A DNA stretch of 64,000 nucleotides from Enhydrobacter sp. Lineage in GTDB: Bacteria; Pseudomonadota; Alphaproteobacteria; Reyranellales; Reyranellaceae. The notes beneath the pieces were generated by a model, which was not told the origin of the DNA, did no database searches, and saw only the letters and a program-made list of their open reading frames with translations. Below are positions 53,565 through 61,980 of the stretch, one piece after another (positions within the stretch are counted from its first letter, which is position 1; each line of letters begins with the position of its first letter). Where the stretch lies: contig JAHCJV010000025.1 in NCBI GenBank assembly GCA_026126105.1, forward strand, positions 1-64,000, read 5' to 3'. Made by a program: the position numbers and the translations under genes.

Positions 53565-54035
53565 ATGCTTCGTTTTTGCTCGTGGGCGCTCGTGGCCCTG
53601 CTGTCGATCGGCATCGCGGAAGCCCGCGACTATCGCCTCGCCAATCTCGAGATAAACACGCCGTGGACCCGCGCCACGGCTCCTACGGCGCCCGCGGGCG
53701 GTGGCTTCGTCGTAATCAAGAACACCGGACCGACGGCCGACCGGCTTGTGTCGGCGCGCAGTGCCGCTGCCGAGATGGTGCAGATCCACGAGATGAAGAT
53801 GGACGGCAACGTGATGCGCATGCGCGAGCTCGAAAACGGGCTCGAGATTCCCGCAGGTGCCACGGTGACCCTCGCACCGGGCGGCTTTCACCTGATGCTC
53901 ATGGGGCTCAAGCAGCCATTGAAGCAGGGCAGCGCCGTGCCGGTGACCATCGTGTTCGAGAAGGCCGGCAGCATCGACATCGAGCTCGCCGTCGAGGGGC
54001 CGGGCGCCGCCAAGGCGTCGGAGCACAAGCACTGA
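53565..54035 (+). CDS. Periplasmic copper chaperone PCuAC, copy 1
   Basis: A 156-aa PCu(A)C protein that carries Cu(I) in the periplasm, for example to the CuA site of cytochrome oxidase. A signal peptide (residues 1-20, ending AEA) precedes the cupredoxin-like domain: NTPWTRATAPTAPAGGGFVVIKN and the copper motif with His75, Met77, Met86 and His109-x-Met111 (VQIHEMKM, MRMREL, GGFHLML). AAGGAG lies 8 nt before ATG 53565. The C-terminus ends HKH and could add a metal site. Confidence 0.93.
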   Translation: MLRFCSWALVALLSIGIAEARDYRLANLEINTPWTRATAPTAPAGGGFVVIKNTGPTADRLVSARSAAAEMVQIHEMKMDGNVMRMRELENGLEIPAGATVTLAPGGFHLMLMGLKQPLKQGSAVPVTIVFEKAGSIDIELAVEGPGAAKASEHKH

Positions 54036-54237
54036 CGCGCCGTGACGGTCAATCTTTCAGCCGTGCATCGCGCGGGACGGACGTGACCTGGTCCGGCGCA
54101 ACCGCCGAGGACCAAGTCTGGCACGGCCCGACCGGCCGCGCTCCAGTCGCGCGGCTGCTCGGCCGAGACCCTCCGCGTCGGCAGTGAGGCCTGGTGGCAT
54201 GCCACAGCACGGGCGAGTCTGCCGCACAGGTCGAGGG

Positions 54238-54642
54238 ATGAGCCCCGCGCGTCGCCCGCTCCTGCAGGCGTGCACGCTGTTCCTTGCCCTGCTGGCCGTC
54301 ACGCTCGACTTCGTACAGCCTCTGGCGCACGCCGCGTCCCTGCGGAACGGTGGGCCCGGTCTGGCGTGGTTCGTCCTCTGCCGTGCGACAAGCGCCGATC
54401 CCGAGCGCGCCGATGCCGACAACGGCTCGACACCGGTTCCGGCCCGCTCGGCCGGATTTCACGACTGTTGCCTGGGGCTGGCGCACGCGCCGCCGCTGCT
54501 TGCGCCGCCTGTCGAATTCATATCGCTGCCGCCCATCGAGACCGCGTCGGTGTCTCCGCTGCCGGCCGATCAGCGCCCCTCGATCGCAATTCGCGACGGC
54601 CCGCCCCGACCGCGCGGTCCTCCTTTCTTCCCGATGACCTGA
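54238..54642 (+). CDS. DUF2946-like exported small protein, copy 2
   Basis: A 134-aa paralogue of the gene at 53080: signal peptide ACTLFLALLAVTLDFVQPLAHA, then FVLCRAT, FHDCCLGLAHAP and IRDGPPRPRGPP. The two share the same order of motifs, showing a duplication around the PCuAC gene. The start is uncertain: ATG 54238 gives a good signal peptide but its GAGGG is very close; ATG 54199 and GTG/ATG further upstream are alternatives. Confidence 0.7.
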   Translation: MSPARRPLLQACTLFLALLAVTLDFVQPLAHAASLRNGGPGLAWFVLCRATSADPERADADNGSTPVPARSAGFHDCCLGLAHAPPLLAPPVEFISLPPIETASVSPLPADQRPSIAIRDGPPRPRGPPFFPMT

Positions 54643-54702
54643 AAGCCCGCGCGGCGTCTCGCAGCCGCGCGTTCGTTCGTCATGTAAGGGGGAAAAGAGA
54701 TC

Positions 54703-54981
54703 ATGCCCGTTTCCATTCATGTTGCCACGGCCGTCGCCGTCGTGGCCGTCGCCTCCGTGCCGATCTTGGCTCGAGCCCGGTCCGTCGCGGAGTCGCAGAT
54801 GGCACGGCAGCAGATGCCAGCCGTCGCGGCGGTCGCGCTGTGGGGCGGGCCGGAATCGCCCCCCGTGTCGCTGCAGGTCCGGACCTGGCGCGGCAATTCG
54901 AGCGCTGTACCAGCCGCTCGCGGGCCGGGTCTTGGTGGGCTGCCTCCAGGCGACCTTCTGGAAATCGCGCCTCGCCTATAG
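54703..54981 (+). CDS. Small exported protein of unknown function
   Basis: A 92-aa protein with an excellent ribosome-binding site (AAGGGGGAAAAG) before ATG 54703 and a signal peptide (HVATAVAVVAVASVPILARA). The mature part MARQQMPAVAAVALWGGPES is Met/Gln rich at first. After about residue 65 another frame stays open to 55081, so a frameshift from a longer protein is possible. It sits in the copper locus, 189 nt before the TonB receptor. Confidence 0.5.
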   Translation: MPVSIHVATAVAVVAVASVPILARARSVAESQMARQQMPAVAAVALWGGPESPPVSLQVRTWRGNSSAVPAARGPGLGGLPPGDLLEIAPRL

Positions 54982-55169
54982 CGCCGGCGGCTCTCCAACC
55001 GTCCGAACGCTCGGGTTCAGGCCCAGCTCCGAAAATCGCGACGCGCAGTCCGCATCGCTGCGCGCCACTCGAGAGGGATAAGGCATCGATTCGTCTGCAA
55101 CCGCAGGTCGTGTCTCATTCCTGGCGTAGTCGACTCCGATTCAACGATCCACCGTGAAGGCAAAATTGC

Positions 55170-57422
55170 ATGACCAGCAACGATCCTCGGCATGGTTCGC
55201 CAGGCCGCAATCCTGATCGCGCCAGAGTCCTCCTTGCATTCGGCTTGATGATTCCGGCAACGCCGGCAATAGCACAGACTGCGGTCCCTCCGTCGGCGAC
55301 GCTCCCTCCTGTCGTCGTTCAGGGAAGCACCATACCGATTGAAGAGACGACCGCGGGTCCGGTGCAGGGCTTCCGCGCGCTGACGGCGAAGTCGGCGACG
55401 AGAACGTCGACGCCACTCGAGCAGCTGCCTCAGAACATCGTGGTCATTCCCCGCTCGGTGATCGACAGCCAAAGCAACGTGACCCTGAGCGAGACGCTCA
55501 GGAACGTAAGCAACGTTTACCCCATGAACTCGCTCAATATCGGCAATGTGGAGCAGGTGCCGTACAAGATAAGAGGCTTCGGCGCCGAGCTGTGGACCGA
55601 CGGCTTCGGCGGCAATCTCTTCGTCGCCGGTGACCGCGAGGGGCTGGTGAATGTCGAGCGGGTCGAGGTCCTGAAGGGTCCCAACGCCATCCTATATGGC
55701 GGAGGCGGCGGCGCCCCGGTCGGCGGCGCCATCAATATCGTCTCCAAGCTGCCGACGGACAAGGCGAGATATGAGGCCGGCATCACCGCCGGCAGCTACA
55801 TGTTCGCGAATCCCTATATCGACTTCAATCAGCCGCTGGATGCCAACAAGAACGTGCTGTTCCGCCTCACCGCCGAATACACCGGCAGCAACAGCTTCAT
55901 ACAGGTCCTGAACACGCGTCGCTTCAACATCAACCCGACGCTCACCCTGACCAATCGCGACGGCACGTCCCTGACGGTCCAGGGCTTCATCTCGGAATAC
56001 CACCAGCAGTCTTATCCCGGCCTGCCTGTAACCGGGACGATCGTCGGCGACTACCGGATCGACCGCTCGATATTCTTCGGCAACCCCGACATCATGAGCA
56101 GCTACTCCAAGATGTCCGGCATGACGGCGACGTTCGATCATCGGTTCGACGAGACCTGGTCGGTCAACGTCAAGGGGCGGTGGAGCCAGTCCGAGATACT
56201 GCAGAACTCCCAGAGCCCGTTCCTGGATGCGAGCGGGACCGGCGGCACGCCGTTCATTCCGCCCTCGACGTTCGACGTCAACAATATCCAGATGTATGAC
56301 GCGCAGCAGGAATTCGTCATCAACCCGACGATACAGGCCAAGTTCGCAGCCGGTCCGAGCCAGAACACGGTGCTGATCGGCGGCGACTACAGCCGCGTCA
56401 CCGAGGTCGGGATCATGCCGGTCGATACGCTGGGAAATTTCTGTTTTCTCCTCGGATTCGGATGTACGCCGTCCACCGTAAATCTCCAGAATCCATTTTT
56501 CCCCTACCGATACACCTTCCCCCAGATCGGGGTCGGCGAAGCCGCCGCGCTCTTCAACTACAACGCGACCTACGTCACGAAAGGCCTCTACGGGCAGCTT
56601 CAGTCGACGCTCTACGACCGTGTGCACTTGCTGGGCGGGTTGCGGGTGGGATCGATAGACATCACCTACAACGAGTACGCCACCGGAACACTCGTCCCGT
56701 ACATCACTTCCGCCACCCGCGTGCTGCCGCGGGCGGGAGTCGTCGTCGACCTGACCAAGGGCCTGTCGATCTACGGCAACTACTCGCAGGGAATGAAGTG
56801 GGTACCGTTCTCGCAGACCTTCGCCCAACCGGCACCGGAGTTCTCCACGACGTTCGAAACCGGCGTCAAGCTCAACATCGACGATGCGCTCACCGGTACG
56901 CTCGCGCTGTTCCAGATTCAGCGGACGAACGTTCCGGTCAGAATTTCCGCCGTCGTCGCCAACCTGACGCAACAGACATCGCGTGGCTTCGAAGCCGACC
57001 TCGTCTACCAGCCGAACCGTAACTGGAGCGTGCTCGGCAGCTACGGATTCACGGATGTATTCTTCGCCGGTCAGGCCGGTGCCAACATTCCGGCCGGCAA
57101 CAAGATACCCTACGTTCCGGCGCATACGGCTCGCCTCTGGGCGACCTACAAGTTCGATGAAAGCGTGCTGCCAGGCTTTAGCTTGGGAGCTGGCGTCTAT
57201 GCGGCTTCAGGCCAGTACGTCGATCCTCAGAATCTCTGGAGGACCGGCGGCTACTATACTGTCGACGCGAAGGTTGGATACGAGAACGAACACGTTCGGG
57301 CCTCCATCTCGGCCAAGAACCTCACCAACAACCAGTATTACGTCCCCTACACCTGGTTCGGCGGGCAGGTCGCTCCGGGAGCGCCGCTGATGGTCTTCGG
57401 GCAACTCAGCTTCAAGCTGTAA
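55170..57422 (+). CDS. TonB-dependent outer-membrane receptor, siderophore-receptor type
   Basis: A 750-aa receptor for energy-dependent import of a metal chelate. A signal peptide ends near residue 36 (ATPAIAQ). The plug domain has EQLPQNIVVIPRSVIDSQSNVTLSETLRNVSNV, ERVEVLKGPNAILYGGGGGAPVGGAINIVSKLP, and the barrel ends in a TonB-type C-terminus with Leu (FGQLSFKL). It matches FpvA/FhuA-like siderophore receptors, but every neighbour on this transcript handles copper, so the ligand may be a copper complex. The next gene begins 13 nt later. Confidence 0.9.
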   Translation: MTSNDPRHGSPGRNPDRARVLLAFGLMIPATPAIAQTAVPPSATLPPVVVQGSTIPIEETTAGPVQGFRALTAKSATRTSTPLEQLPQNIVVIPRSVIDSQSNVTLSETLRNVSNVYPMNSLNIGNVEQVPYKIRGFGAELWTDGFGGNLFVAGDREGLVNVERVEVLKGPNAILYGGGGGAPVGGAINIVSKLPTDKARYEAGITAGSYMFANPYIDFNQPLDANKNVLFRLTAEYTGSNSFIQVLNTRRFNINPTLTLTNRDGTSLTVQGFISEYHQQSYPGLPVTGTIVGDYRIDRSIFFGNPDIMSSYSKMSGMTATFDHRFDETWSVNVKGRWSQSEILQNSQSPFLDASGTGGTPFIPPSTFDVNNIQMYDAQQEFVINPTIQAKFAAGPSQNTVLIGGDYSRVTEVGIMPVDTLGNFCFLLGFGCTPSTVNLQNPFFPYRYTFPQIGVGEAAALFNYNATYVTKGLYGQLQSTLYDRVHLLGGLRVGSIDITYNEYATGTLVPYITSATRVLPRAGVVVDLTKGLSIYGNYSQGMKWVPFSQTFAQPAPEFSTTFETGVKLNIDDALTGTLALFQIQRTNVPVRISAVVANLTQQTSRGFEADLVYQPNRNWSVLGSYGFTDVFFAGQAGANIPAGNKIPYVPAHTARLWATYKFDESVLPGFSLGAGVYAASGQYVDPQNLWRTGGYYTVDAKVGYENEHVRASISAKNLTNNQYYVPYTWFGGQVAPGAPLMVFGQLSFKL

Positions 57423-57435
57423 CGGGAGGTATGCA

Positions 57436-58293
57436 ATGTCGATGACACGCCGGCAGTTCGCTGCCCGCACCGCGGTTGCGGCGGGCATTGTCCATACGTC
57501 GACGGACGCTCCGGCCCAGCCGGCAGGCGGCAATGCGCCTACCGGCCGCACCGCAACGGTCGACCCGGGGCATGACATGTCTTCCATGCCCGCGCACTGG
57601 ATGGGGGCGGAGCAGATCGCGTTCCTGATCTATCCGCAGTTCACCGCACTCGACATGGTCGGCCCGCATCACATGCTGGCGGGCCTGATGGGCGCGACGG
57701 TTCATCTCGTTGCCAGGACACGGGACCCGGTGCGCAGCGACACCGGTCTCGTCTTCGTCCCGTCAGCGACCTTCGAGGAGTGTCCGCAAGACCTGGACAT
57801 CATCTGCGTTCCCGGCGGGACACGCGGCACTCTTGCGGCGATGAAAGACGAAGCGACGATGGGCTTCCTCAAAGATCGCGGCGGGCGCGCCAGGTACGTC
57901 ACGTCGGTCTGCACCGGGTCCCTGATTCTCGGCGCGGCAGGGTTACTGACCGGCTATGCGGCGACGTCGCATTGGGCCACGAAGGCACTGTTGCCGATCT
58001 TTGGAGCCATACCGGCAGATGGCCGGGTCGTCGAGGATCGCAACAGGGTCACCGGCGGCGGCGTAACCGCAGGAGTCGATTTCGGCCTGACTCTCGTCGG
58101 GCGGCTGCGGGATCGTCAGTACGCCGAAGCCGTCCAGCTCATCGCTGAATACGACCCCAAGCCGCCGTTCGCGGCGGGCAGCCCCGGGCGGGCGCCCGCG
58201 GAGGTCAAGGCTCTGATTGACGGTATGTTCACCGATTTCATCGAACAAGCCAGGGATGTCGGACAGGCCGCGTTCTCGAGGTTCGGCCCATGA
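57436..58293 (+). CDS. Tat-exported DJ-1/PfpI protein, isonitrile-hydratase-like
   Basis: A 285-aa protein. The first 45 residues have a twin-arginine signal (MTRRQFAARTAVAAG) absent from cytoplasmic relatives. The remainder closely follows isonitrile hydratase InhA: FLIYPQFTALDMVGPH, ICVPGGTRGTLAAM, the nucleophile elbow SVCTGSLILGAAGLLTGY with Cys and Thr, SHWA and GGGVTAGVDFGLTL. InhA converts isonitriles to N-formamides. Here it would act in the periplasm. The ATG has GGGAGG 6 nt upstream. Other DJ-1 chemistry cannot be ruled out. Confidence 0.85.
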   Translation: MSMTRRQFAARTAVAAGIVHTSTDAPAQPAGGNAPTGRTATVDPGHDMSSMPAHWMGAEQIAFLIYPQFTALDMVGPHHMLAGLMGATVHLVARTRDPVRSDTGLVFVPSATFEECPQDLDIICVPGGTRGTLAAMKDEATMGFLKDRGGRARYVTSVCTGSLILGAAGLLTGYAATSHWATKALLPIFGAIPADGRVVEDRNRVTGGGVTAGVDFGLTLVGRLRDRQYAEAVQLIAEYDPKPPFAAGSPGRAPAEVKALIDGMFTDFIEQARDVGQAAFSRFGP

Positions 58294-58763
58294 AGAGTCT
58301 TCATCTGATCATTCTGTCGTCGGCCGTAGCCCGTTCCGGCTTCCCGGCATCCGCCCACGACTACGCTTTCGGGAGCCTGAAGATCGGCATTCCCTGGGCG
58401 GGTGCAGTGCCGCCTGCGTCCCCGCCGGGCGGCAGCTTCCTCACGGTCACCAACACCGGCGCGGCTGCCGACCGGCTGGTCTCCGCCACCAGCTCCGCCG
58501 CCGTGCAGGTCGAGGTCCACGAGATGAGAATGGATGGCAGCATCAGCCACCTGCGCGGGCTCGACAACGGCCGCGCTGTCCTGCCTGACGCAACCGTTAC
58601 CCTGACGCCCGGCGGCTTTCACCTGATGATGATCGGTATCGAGGAGCCGCTCGAGGAAGCGGCGGGCGTGCCGGTCACGCTGGTCTTCGAGAAGGCCGGC
58701 AAGATCGACGTCGAGCTCCAGGCGATGACGCTGGGCGCCTCCTTCGATGCCTATCGGCATTGA
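58290..58763 (+). CDS. Periplasmic copper chaperone PCuAC, copy 2 (variant metal site)
   Basis: A 157-aa PCuAC paralogue with a signal peptide (MKSLHLIILSSAVARSGFPASA). His77, Met79 and His111-x-Met113 are kept (VEVHEMRM, GGFHLMMIG), but the central Met of the motif is replaced: MRMREL of copy 1 reads SHLRGL, with a His two positions away. It starts inside the previous gene's stop (ATGA). The altered site may change copper affinity or redox preference. Confidence 0.9.
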   Translation: MKSLHLIILSSAVARSGFPASAHDYAFGSLKIGIPWAGAVPPASPPGGSFLTVTNTGAAADRLVSATSSAAVQVEVHEMRMDGSISHLRGLDNGRAVLPDATVTLTPGGFHLMMIGIEEPLEEAAGVPVTLVFEKAGKIDVELQAMTLGASFDAYRH

Positions 58764-58833
58764 AGTCAGGAACCCCGTCGAACCCGACTTGCTTGCTCCA
58801 TCTCTTCCACCTTCGGCCAAGGAGACGTCAGCC

Positions 58834-59400
58834 ATGACCCGGCAAGACCGCATTCTGATCGCCAGATTCTGCGGCGTCCTGATCAACGCCATCCTATGCG
58901 CGGCGCTGGGCGCCCTCGCTGGAGGATTGACCGGTGCCCAGATCGGTCTGGTCCTCGGCATCTGCCTTTCCGTCCTGCCAGGCTTGGTTCGCCTCCTCGC
59001 GCGGCTGCTCAACAAGCCGAAGGGCATGGTTCGCTTCCTCGCGCATGAAGTGGCGGAGGCGATCCTGCGGGTTGCCGGCGTGTTGGTGGATCGCCTCGAC
59101 GCGTACCTGTCTCCGGTTGCCGCGGCATTGCGCGGAGTGGTGCTGGTTGGGCGCCTGATCGCAGACCTCGTCGCCGGCCTGCTCGGCCCACCTCTCGCCC
59201 GGATCGGCAGCGCCATGGCGACGCCTCTCGGCCTCGCCAATCTGGCCGCGCTCGCCGTGATCGCCGCCAATCTCGCCGGACTCGATTTTGCGGCGCCTGT
59301 CGCCTTTCTCGGGCTCGGCATGCTCGTCCTCGTTCTGATCGTCAGCGAACACGAAGCCCGTACTGCGCACGATGGGCGGGCCCAGGGAGAAGAACAGTGA
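58834..59400 (+). CDS. Hypothetical membrane protein in the copper locus
   Basis: A 188-aa protein with AAGGAG 9 nt before ATG 58834. Residues about 10-58 contain two TM helices (VLINAILCAALGALAGGLTG, IGLVLGICLSVLPGLVRLLA), the middle has amphipathic helices, and two more hydrophobic stretches occur near the C-terminus (LAALAVIAANLAGLDFAA, VAFLGLGMLVLVLIVS). No family was recognised. The GTG of the next gene overlaps its stop (GTGA), so it belongs to the operon. Confidence 0.72.
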   Translation: MTRQDRILIARFCGVLINAILCAALGALAGGLTGAQIGLVLGICLSVLPGLVRLLARLLNKPKGMVRFLAHEVAEAILRVAGVLVDRLDAYLSPVAAALRGVVLVGRLIADLVAGLLGPPLARIGSAMATPLGLANLAALAVIAANLAGLDFAAPVAFLGLGMLVLVLIVSEHEARTAHDGRAQGEEQ

Positions 59401-60296
59401 AACACGCACTCACAACAGCCTGTCTCGTTGCCTTGACCGGAATGATTGCCCCTGCGGCGACAGCCGAGTCCGACAAGAAGATCACCATCCGATTCGCCGC
59501 TATGGTCGGTGACCAACCCTATGCCTGTGGAAAGACCTACGACGGCATCGGGGCCACCGCCTCCACCGTGACGCCTTCCGACTTCCGCTTCTACGTTTCC
59601 GACGTTCAGTTGCTGGCTAAAGATGGCCAGGCGGTGCCGCTCGCGCTCGAGCAGGACGGCCGCTGGCAGTACGCCAATGTCGCCTTGCTCGACTTCGAAG
59701 ACCACACCGGTCCCTGCCTGACAGGAACGCACGAGACGAGAGGCGTCGTAGTCGGTACGGCACCGGCAGGCACCTATCATGGTCTCCGCTTCACTGTGGG
59801 CGTGCCATTCGCCCTAAATCACGGCGATTCGACGATTGCGCCATCGCCGCTCAATCTCACGTCGCTCTTCTGGAACTGGCAAGCGGGTTACAAATTTCTG
59901 CGAATCGATCTCGCAACCGTCGGCCGGCCGCAGACCATTCAGCCCGGTGACGCACCGCGCTTCGGAGACCGCGCGGGCAGCCACCGGTTGGGATTCGCCA
60001 TTCATCTCGGCAGTACAATGTGCGCTTCAAGCGGGCCGACGGTGGCGCCCGGCGCCTGCGCCAACCCGAACCGCCCGACCGTGGAACTCACGGGCTTCGA
60101 TCCTGCAAAAAGCGTGGTGATCGCCGACCTCAAGGCATTGCTCGAAGGCGTCAATGTCGACGTGAACCAAGCCGATTCACCGGCCGGCTGCATGTCGACG
60201 CCGAGCGATGGGGATTGCAATCCCCTCCTGGGCAATCTCGGAATCGGGCCGGGTGGGACTGCCGTCCAGCAAAAGTTCTTCCGGAGTGGCCCCTGA
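59397..60296 (+). CDS. MbnP family copper-binding protein (four-Cys motif)
   Basis: A 299-aa exported protein (signal peptide to about residue 23, ATA). Family signs: ITIRFAAMVGDQPYACG, DFRFYVSDVQLL, LLDFEDHTGPC, GLRFTVGVPFALNHGD and the Trp-rich SLFWNWQAGYKFLRID (Trp159, Trp161). Mature Cys are 44, 107, 209, 221, 265 and 274. MbnP proteins bind copper after a partner MbnH oxidises a Trp to kynurenine; the partner gene follows after 2 nt. GTG 59397 overlaps the previous stop. Confidence 0.88.
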   Translation: MKHALTTACLVALTGMIAPAATAESDKKITIRFAAMVGDQPYACGKTYDGIGATASTVTPSDFRFYVSDVQLLAKDGQAVPLALEQDGRWQYANVALLDFEDHTGPCLTGTHETRGVVVGTAPAGTYHGLRFTVGVPFALNHGDSTIAPSPLNLTSLFWNWQAGYKFLRIDLATVGRPQTIQPGDAPRFGDRAGSHRLGFAIHLGSTMCASSGPTVAPGACANPNRPTVELTGFDPAKSVVIADLKALLEGVNVDVNQADSPAGCMSTPSDGDCNPLLGNLGIGPGGTAVQQKFFRSGP

Positions 60297-60298
60297 CA

Positions 60299-61411
60299 GT
60301 GTGGCGCGCGCTGCTGCGGGTCGCCTTGATCCTGCTCGCCTGCAGCGCGACGGCTGTCCTTGCGCAGCAGCCCGCCGGCTACCGCTGGCGCGTGCCGCCT
60401 TGGCTTCCTCCCCCGGTCGTTCCAGCCGACAATCCGATGTCGGACGCGAAGGTGGAGCTTGGCCGGCGGCTGTTCTACGACAAGCGCCTGTCGGCCGACG
60501 GGACGATGTCCTGTGCGACCTGCCATCAACAGGCGCGTGCCTTTGCCGATGGAAGAAGTGTCGCGGTTGGGATCACGGGCAGCACGCATCCACGCAACGC
60601 CATGTCGCTCGCCAACTCCGGATACCTGCCGGTGTTGACGTGGGCGAACCCGCTCCTGACGCGACTGGAGCAACAGGCGCTGGTCCCCTTGTTCGGCGAG
60701 ACGCCCGTCGAGATGGGCCTTGCCGGCCAGGAGGACAAAATGTTCGCGCGGCTGCGTAGCGAGGCTCTATACCCGGGCCTGTTTCGGGAGGCGTTTCCAG
60801 CGCGAGGTGGAGCGATCGATCTTTTCGCCATCACACGGGCGCTGGCCGCGTTCGAGCGCTCTCTGATCTCGGCGGACGCGCCTTACGACCGCTACCGCTA
60901 TGGTGGCGATTCCAACGCGATCTCTCCTGCCGCCAAGCGCGGAGAAGCGCTGTTCTTCAGCGAACGGCTGGAGTGCTTTCACTGCCACGGCGGCGTGCAC
61001 CTCACGGACAGTCTTGTCCACTCGCGAAAGCCCTTTGCCGAGTATGCATTCCACAATACGGGTCTTTACGACCTCGACGGTCGCGGCACATACCCACCCA
61101 ACAACATCGGCCTCGCCGAACACACAGGCAGAGCCGAAGACATGGGTCGCTTTCGAACGCCGAGCCTGCGCAATGTCGCCCTCACCGCTCCGTACATGCA
61201 CGATGGCAGCGTCGCCACGCTGGAGGGTGCGATCACGCACTATGCAGCCGGCGGAAGGGCGCGCAGCAGGCTCACGAGTCCTTTTCTGCCGGGGTTCGAG
61301 CTGACGGGGAACGAGACCCTCGACCTCATCGAATTCCTCAAGACGCTAACCGATTCCAGCTTTGTGACGGATCCGAGATTCTCCAATCCATGGAGTGTGG
61401 AACCTCGCTGA
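60299..61411 (+). CDS. MbnH family di-haem enzyme (cytochrome c peroxidase-like)
   Basis: A 370-aa periplasmic di-haem protein. After a signal peptide (RALLRVALILLACSATAVLA) come haem motifs CATCH (Cys72-His76) and CFHCH (Cys226-His230), plus ELGRRLFYDKRLSADGTMSC, FGETPVEMG and FRTPSLRNVALTAPYMHDGS. The family is related to MauG and CcpA and, in MbnH, forms a bis-Fe(IV) state that turns a Trp of MbnP into kynurenine. GTG 60299 is 2 nt after mbnP; the long open frame upstream overlaps mbnP in another frame. Confidence 0.9.
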   Translation: MWRALLRVALILLACSATAVLAQQPAGYRWRVPPWLPPPVVPADNPMSDAKVELGRRLFYDKRLSADGTMSCATCHQQARAFADGRSVAVGITGSTHPRNAMSLANSGYLPVLTWANPLLTRLEQQALVPLFGETPVEMGLAGQEDKMFARLRSEALYPGLFREAFPARGGAIDLFAITRALAAFERSLISADAPYDRYRYGGDSNAISPAAKRGEALFFSERLECFHCHGGVHLTDSLVHSRKPFAEYAFHNTGLYDLDGRGTYPPNNIGLAEHTGRAEDMGRFRTPSLRNVALTAPYMHDGSVATLEGAITHYAAGGRARSRLTSPFLPGFELTGNETLDLIEFLKTLTDSSFVTDPRFSNPWSVEPR

Positions 61412-61446
61412 GCAGGCCGGCGCGGTTTCGACCGGCGGGATCGGCG

Positions 61447-61980
61447 CTACTTCACCCGGCGCTTCGCCAACTTGCGCGCCAGCGTCCGACGATGCATGCC
61501 GAGCTGTCGGGCCGTCTCCGAGACATTGAAGTTTGTATCGGCGAGCATCTCGTGGATGCGTTCCCACTCGAGGGTCTTGAGCGAGGTCGGCCTCGTTCCG
61601 AGTGGCACGGAAGCGTCGCCCTCCACTCGGCGAAACGCCGCTTCGATGTCGTCTGCATTTGCCGGCTTCGCAAGGTAGTGACAGGCGCCGAGCTTGATCG
61701 CCTCGACGGCCGTCGTGATGCTGGCGAAGCCGGTGAGGACGACGATCCGTGTCGCCGGGGCGCGACCGGCCAGGATGCGCAGGCATCGCAGGCCGGACTC
61801 GCCATCGAGCTTGAGGTCGACAATCGCGAAGGCCGGCGCATGGCGGGCGAGAAGGTCGCGTAGCGCTGCGATTGTGGCACACACTTCGACGTCGTAGCCG
61901 CGCCGCTCGAACGAACGCCGCATCACCGCCGCGAAAGCCGCATCGTCGTCGATGATCAGGAGCGTGGGCCTATCGGACAC
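61447..61980 (-). CDS. Response regulator of the RegA/PrrA/ActR type
   Basis: A 177-aa regulator. The receiver domain has LLIIDDDAAF (Asp11-13) and phospho-acceptor Asp55 in AIVDLKLDGESGLR, then VLTGFAS and the Lys of LAKPAN. A Fis-type helix-turn-helix ends the protein (NVSETARQLGMHRRTLARKLAKR). These regulators answer redox changes of the quinone pool and control respiratory genes. GTG 61980 gives the family N-terminus and overlaps the end of the kinase gene by 11 nt. Confidence 0.9.
   Translation of the reverse strand: MSDRPTLLIIDDDAAFAAVMRRSFERRGYDVEVCATIAALRDLLARHAPAFAIVDLKLDGESGLRCLRILAGRAPATRIVVLTGFASITTAVEAIKLGACHYLAKPANADDIEAAFRRVEGDASVPLGTRPTSLKTLEWERIHEMLADTNFNVSETARQLGMHRRTLARKLAKRRVK

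Noticed and set aside
54719..55081. Frame-shifted continuation of the small exported protein at 54703
   Set aside because: The alternative frame has no recognisable family, so a frameshift cannot be shown; noted as uncertain in the feature.
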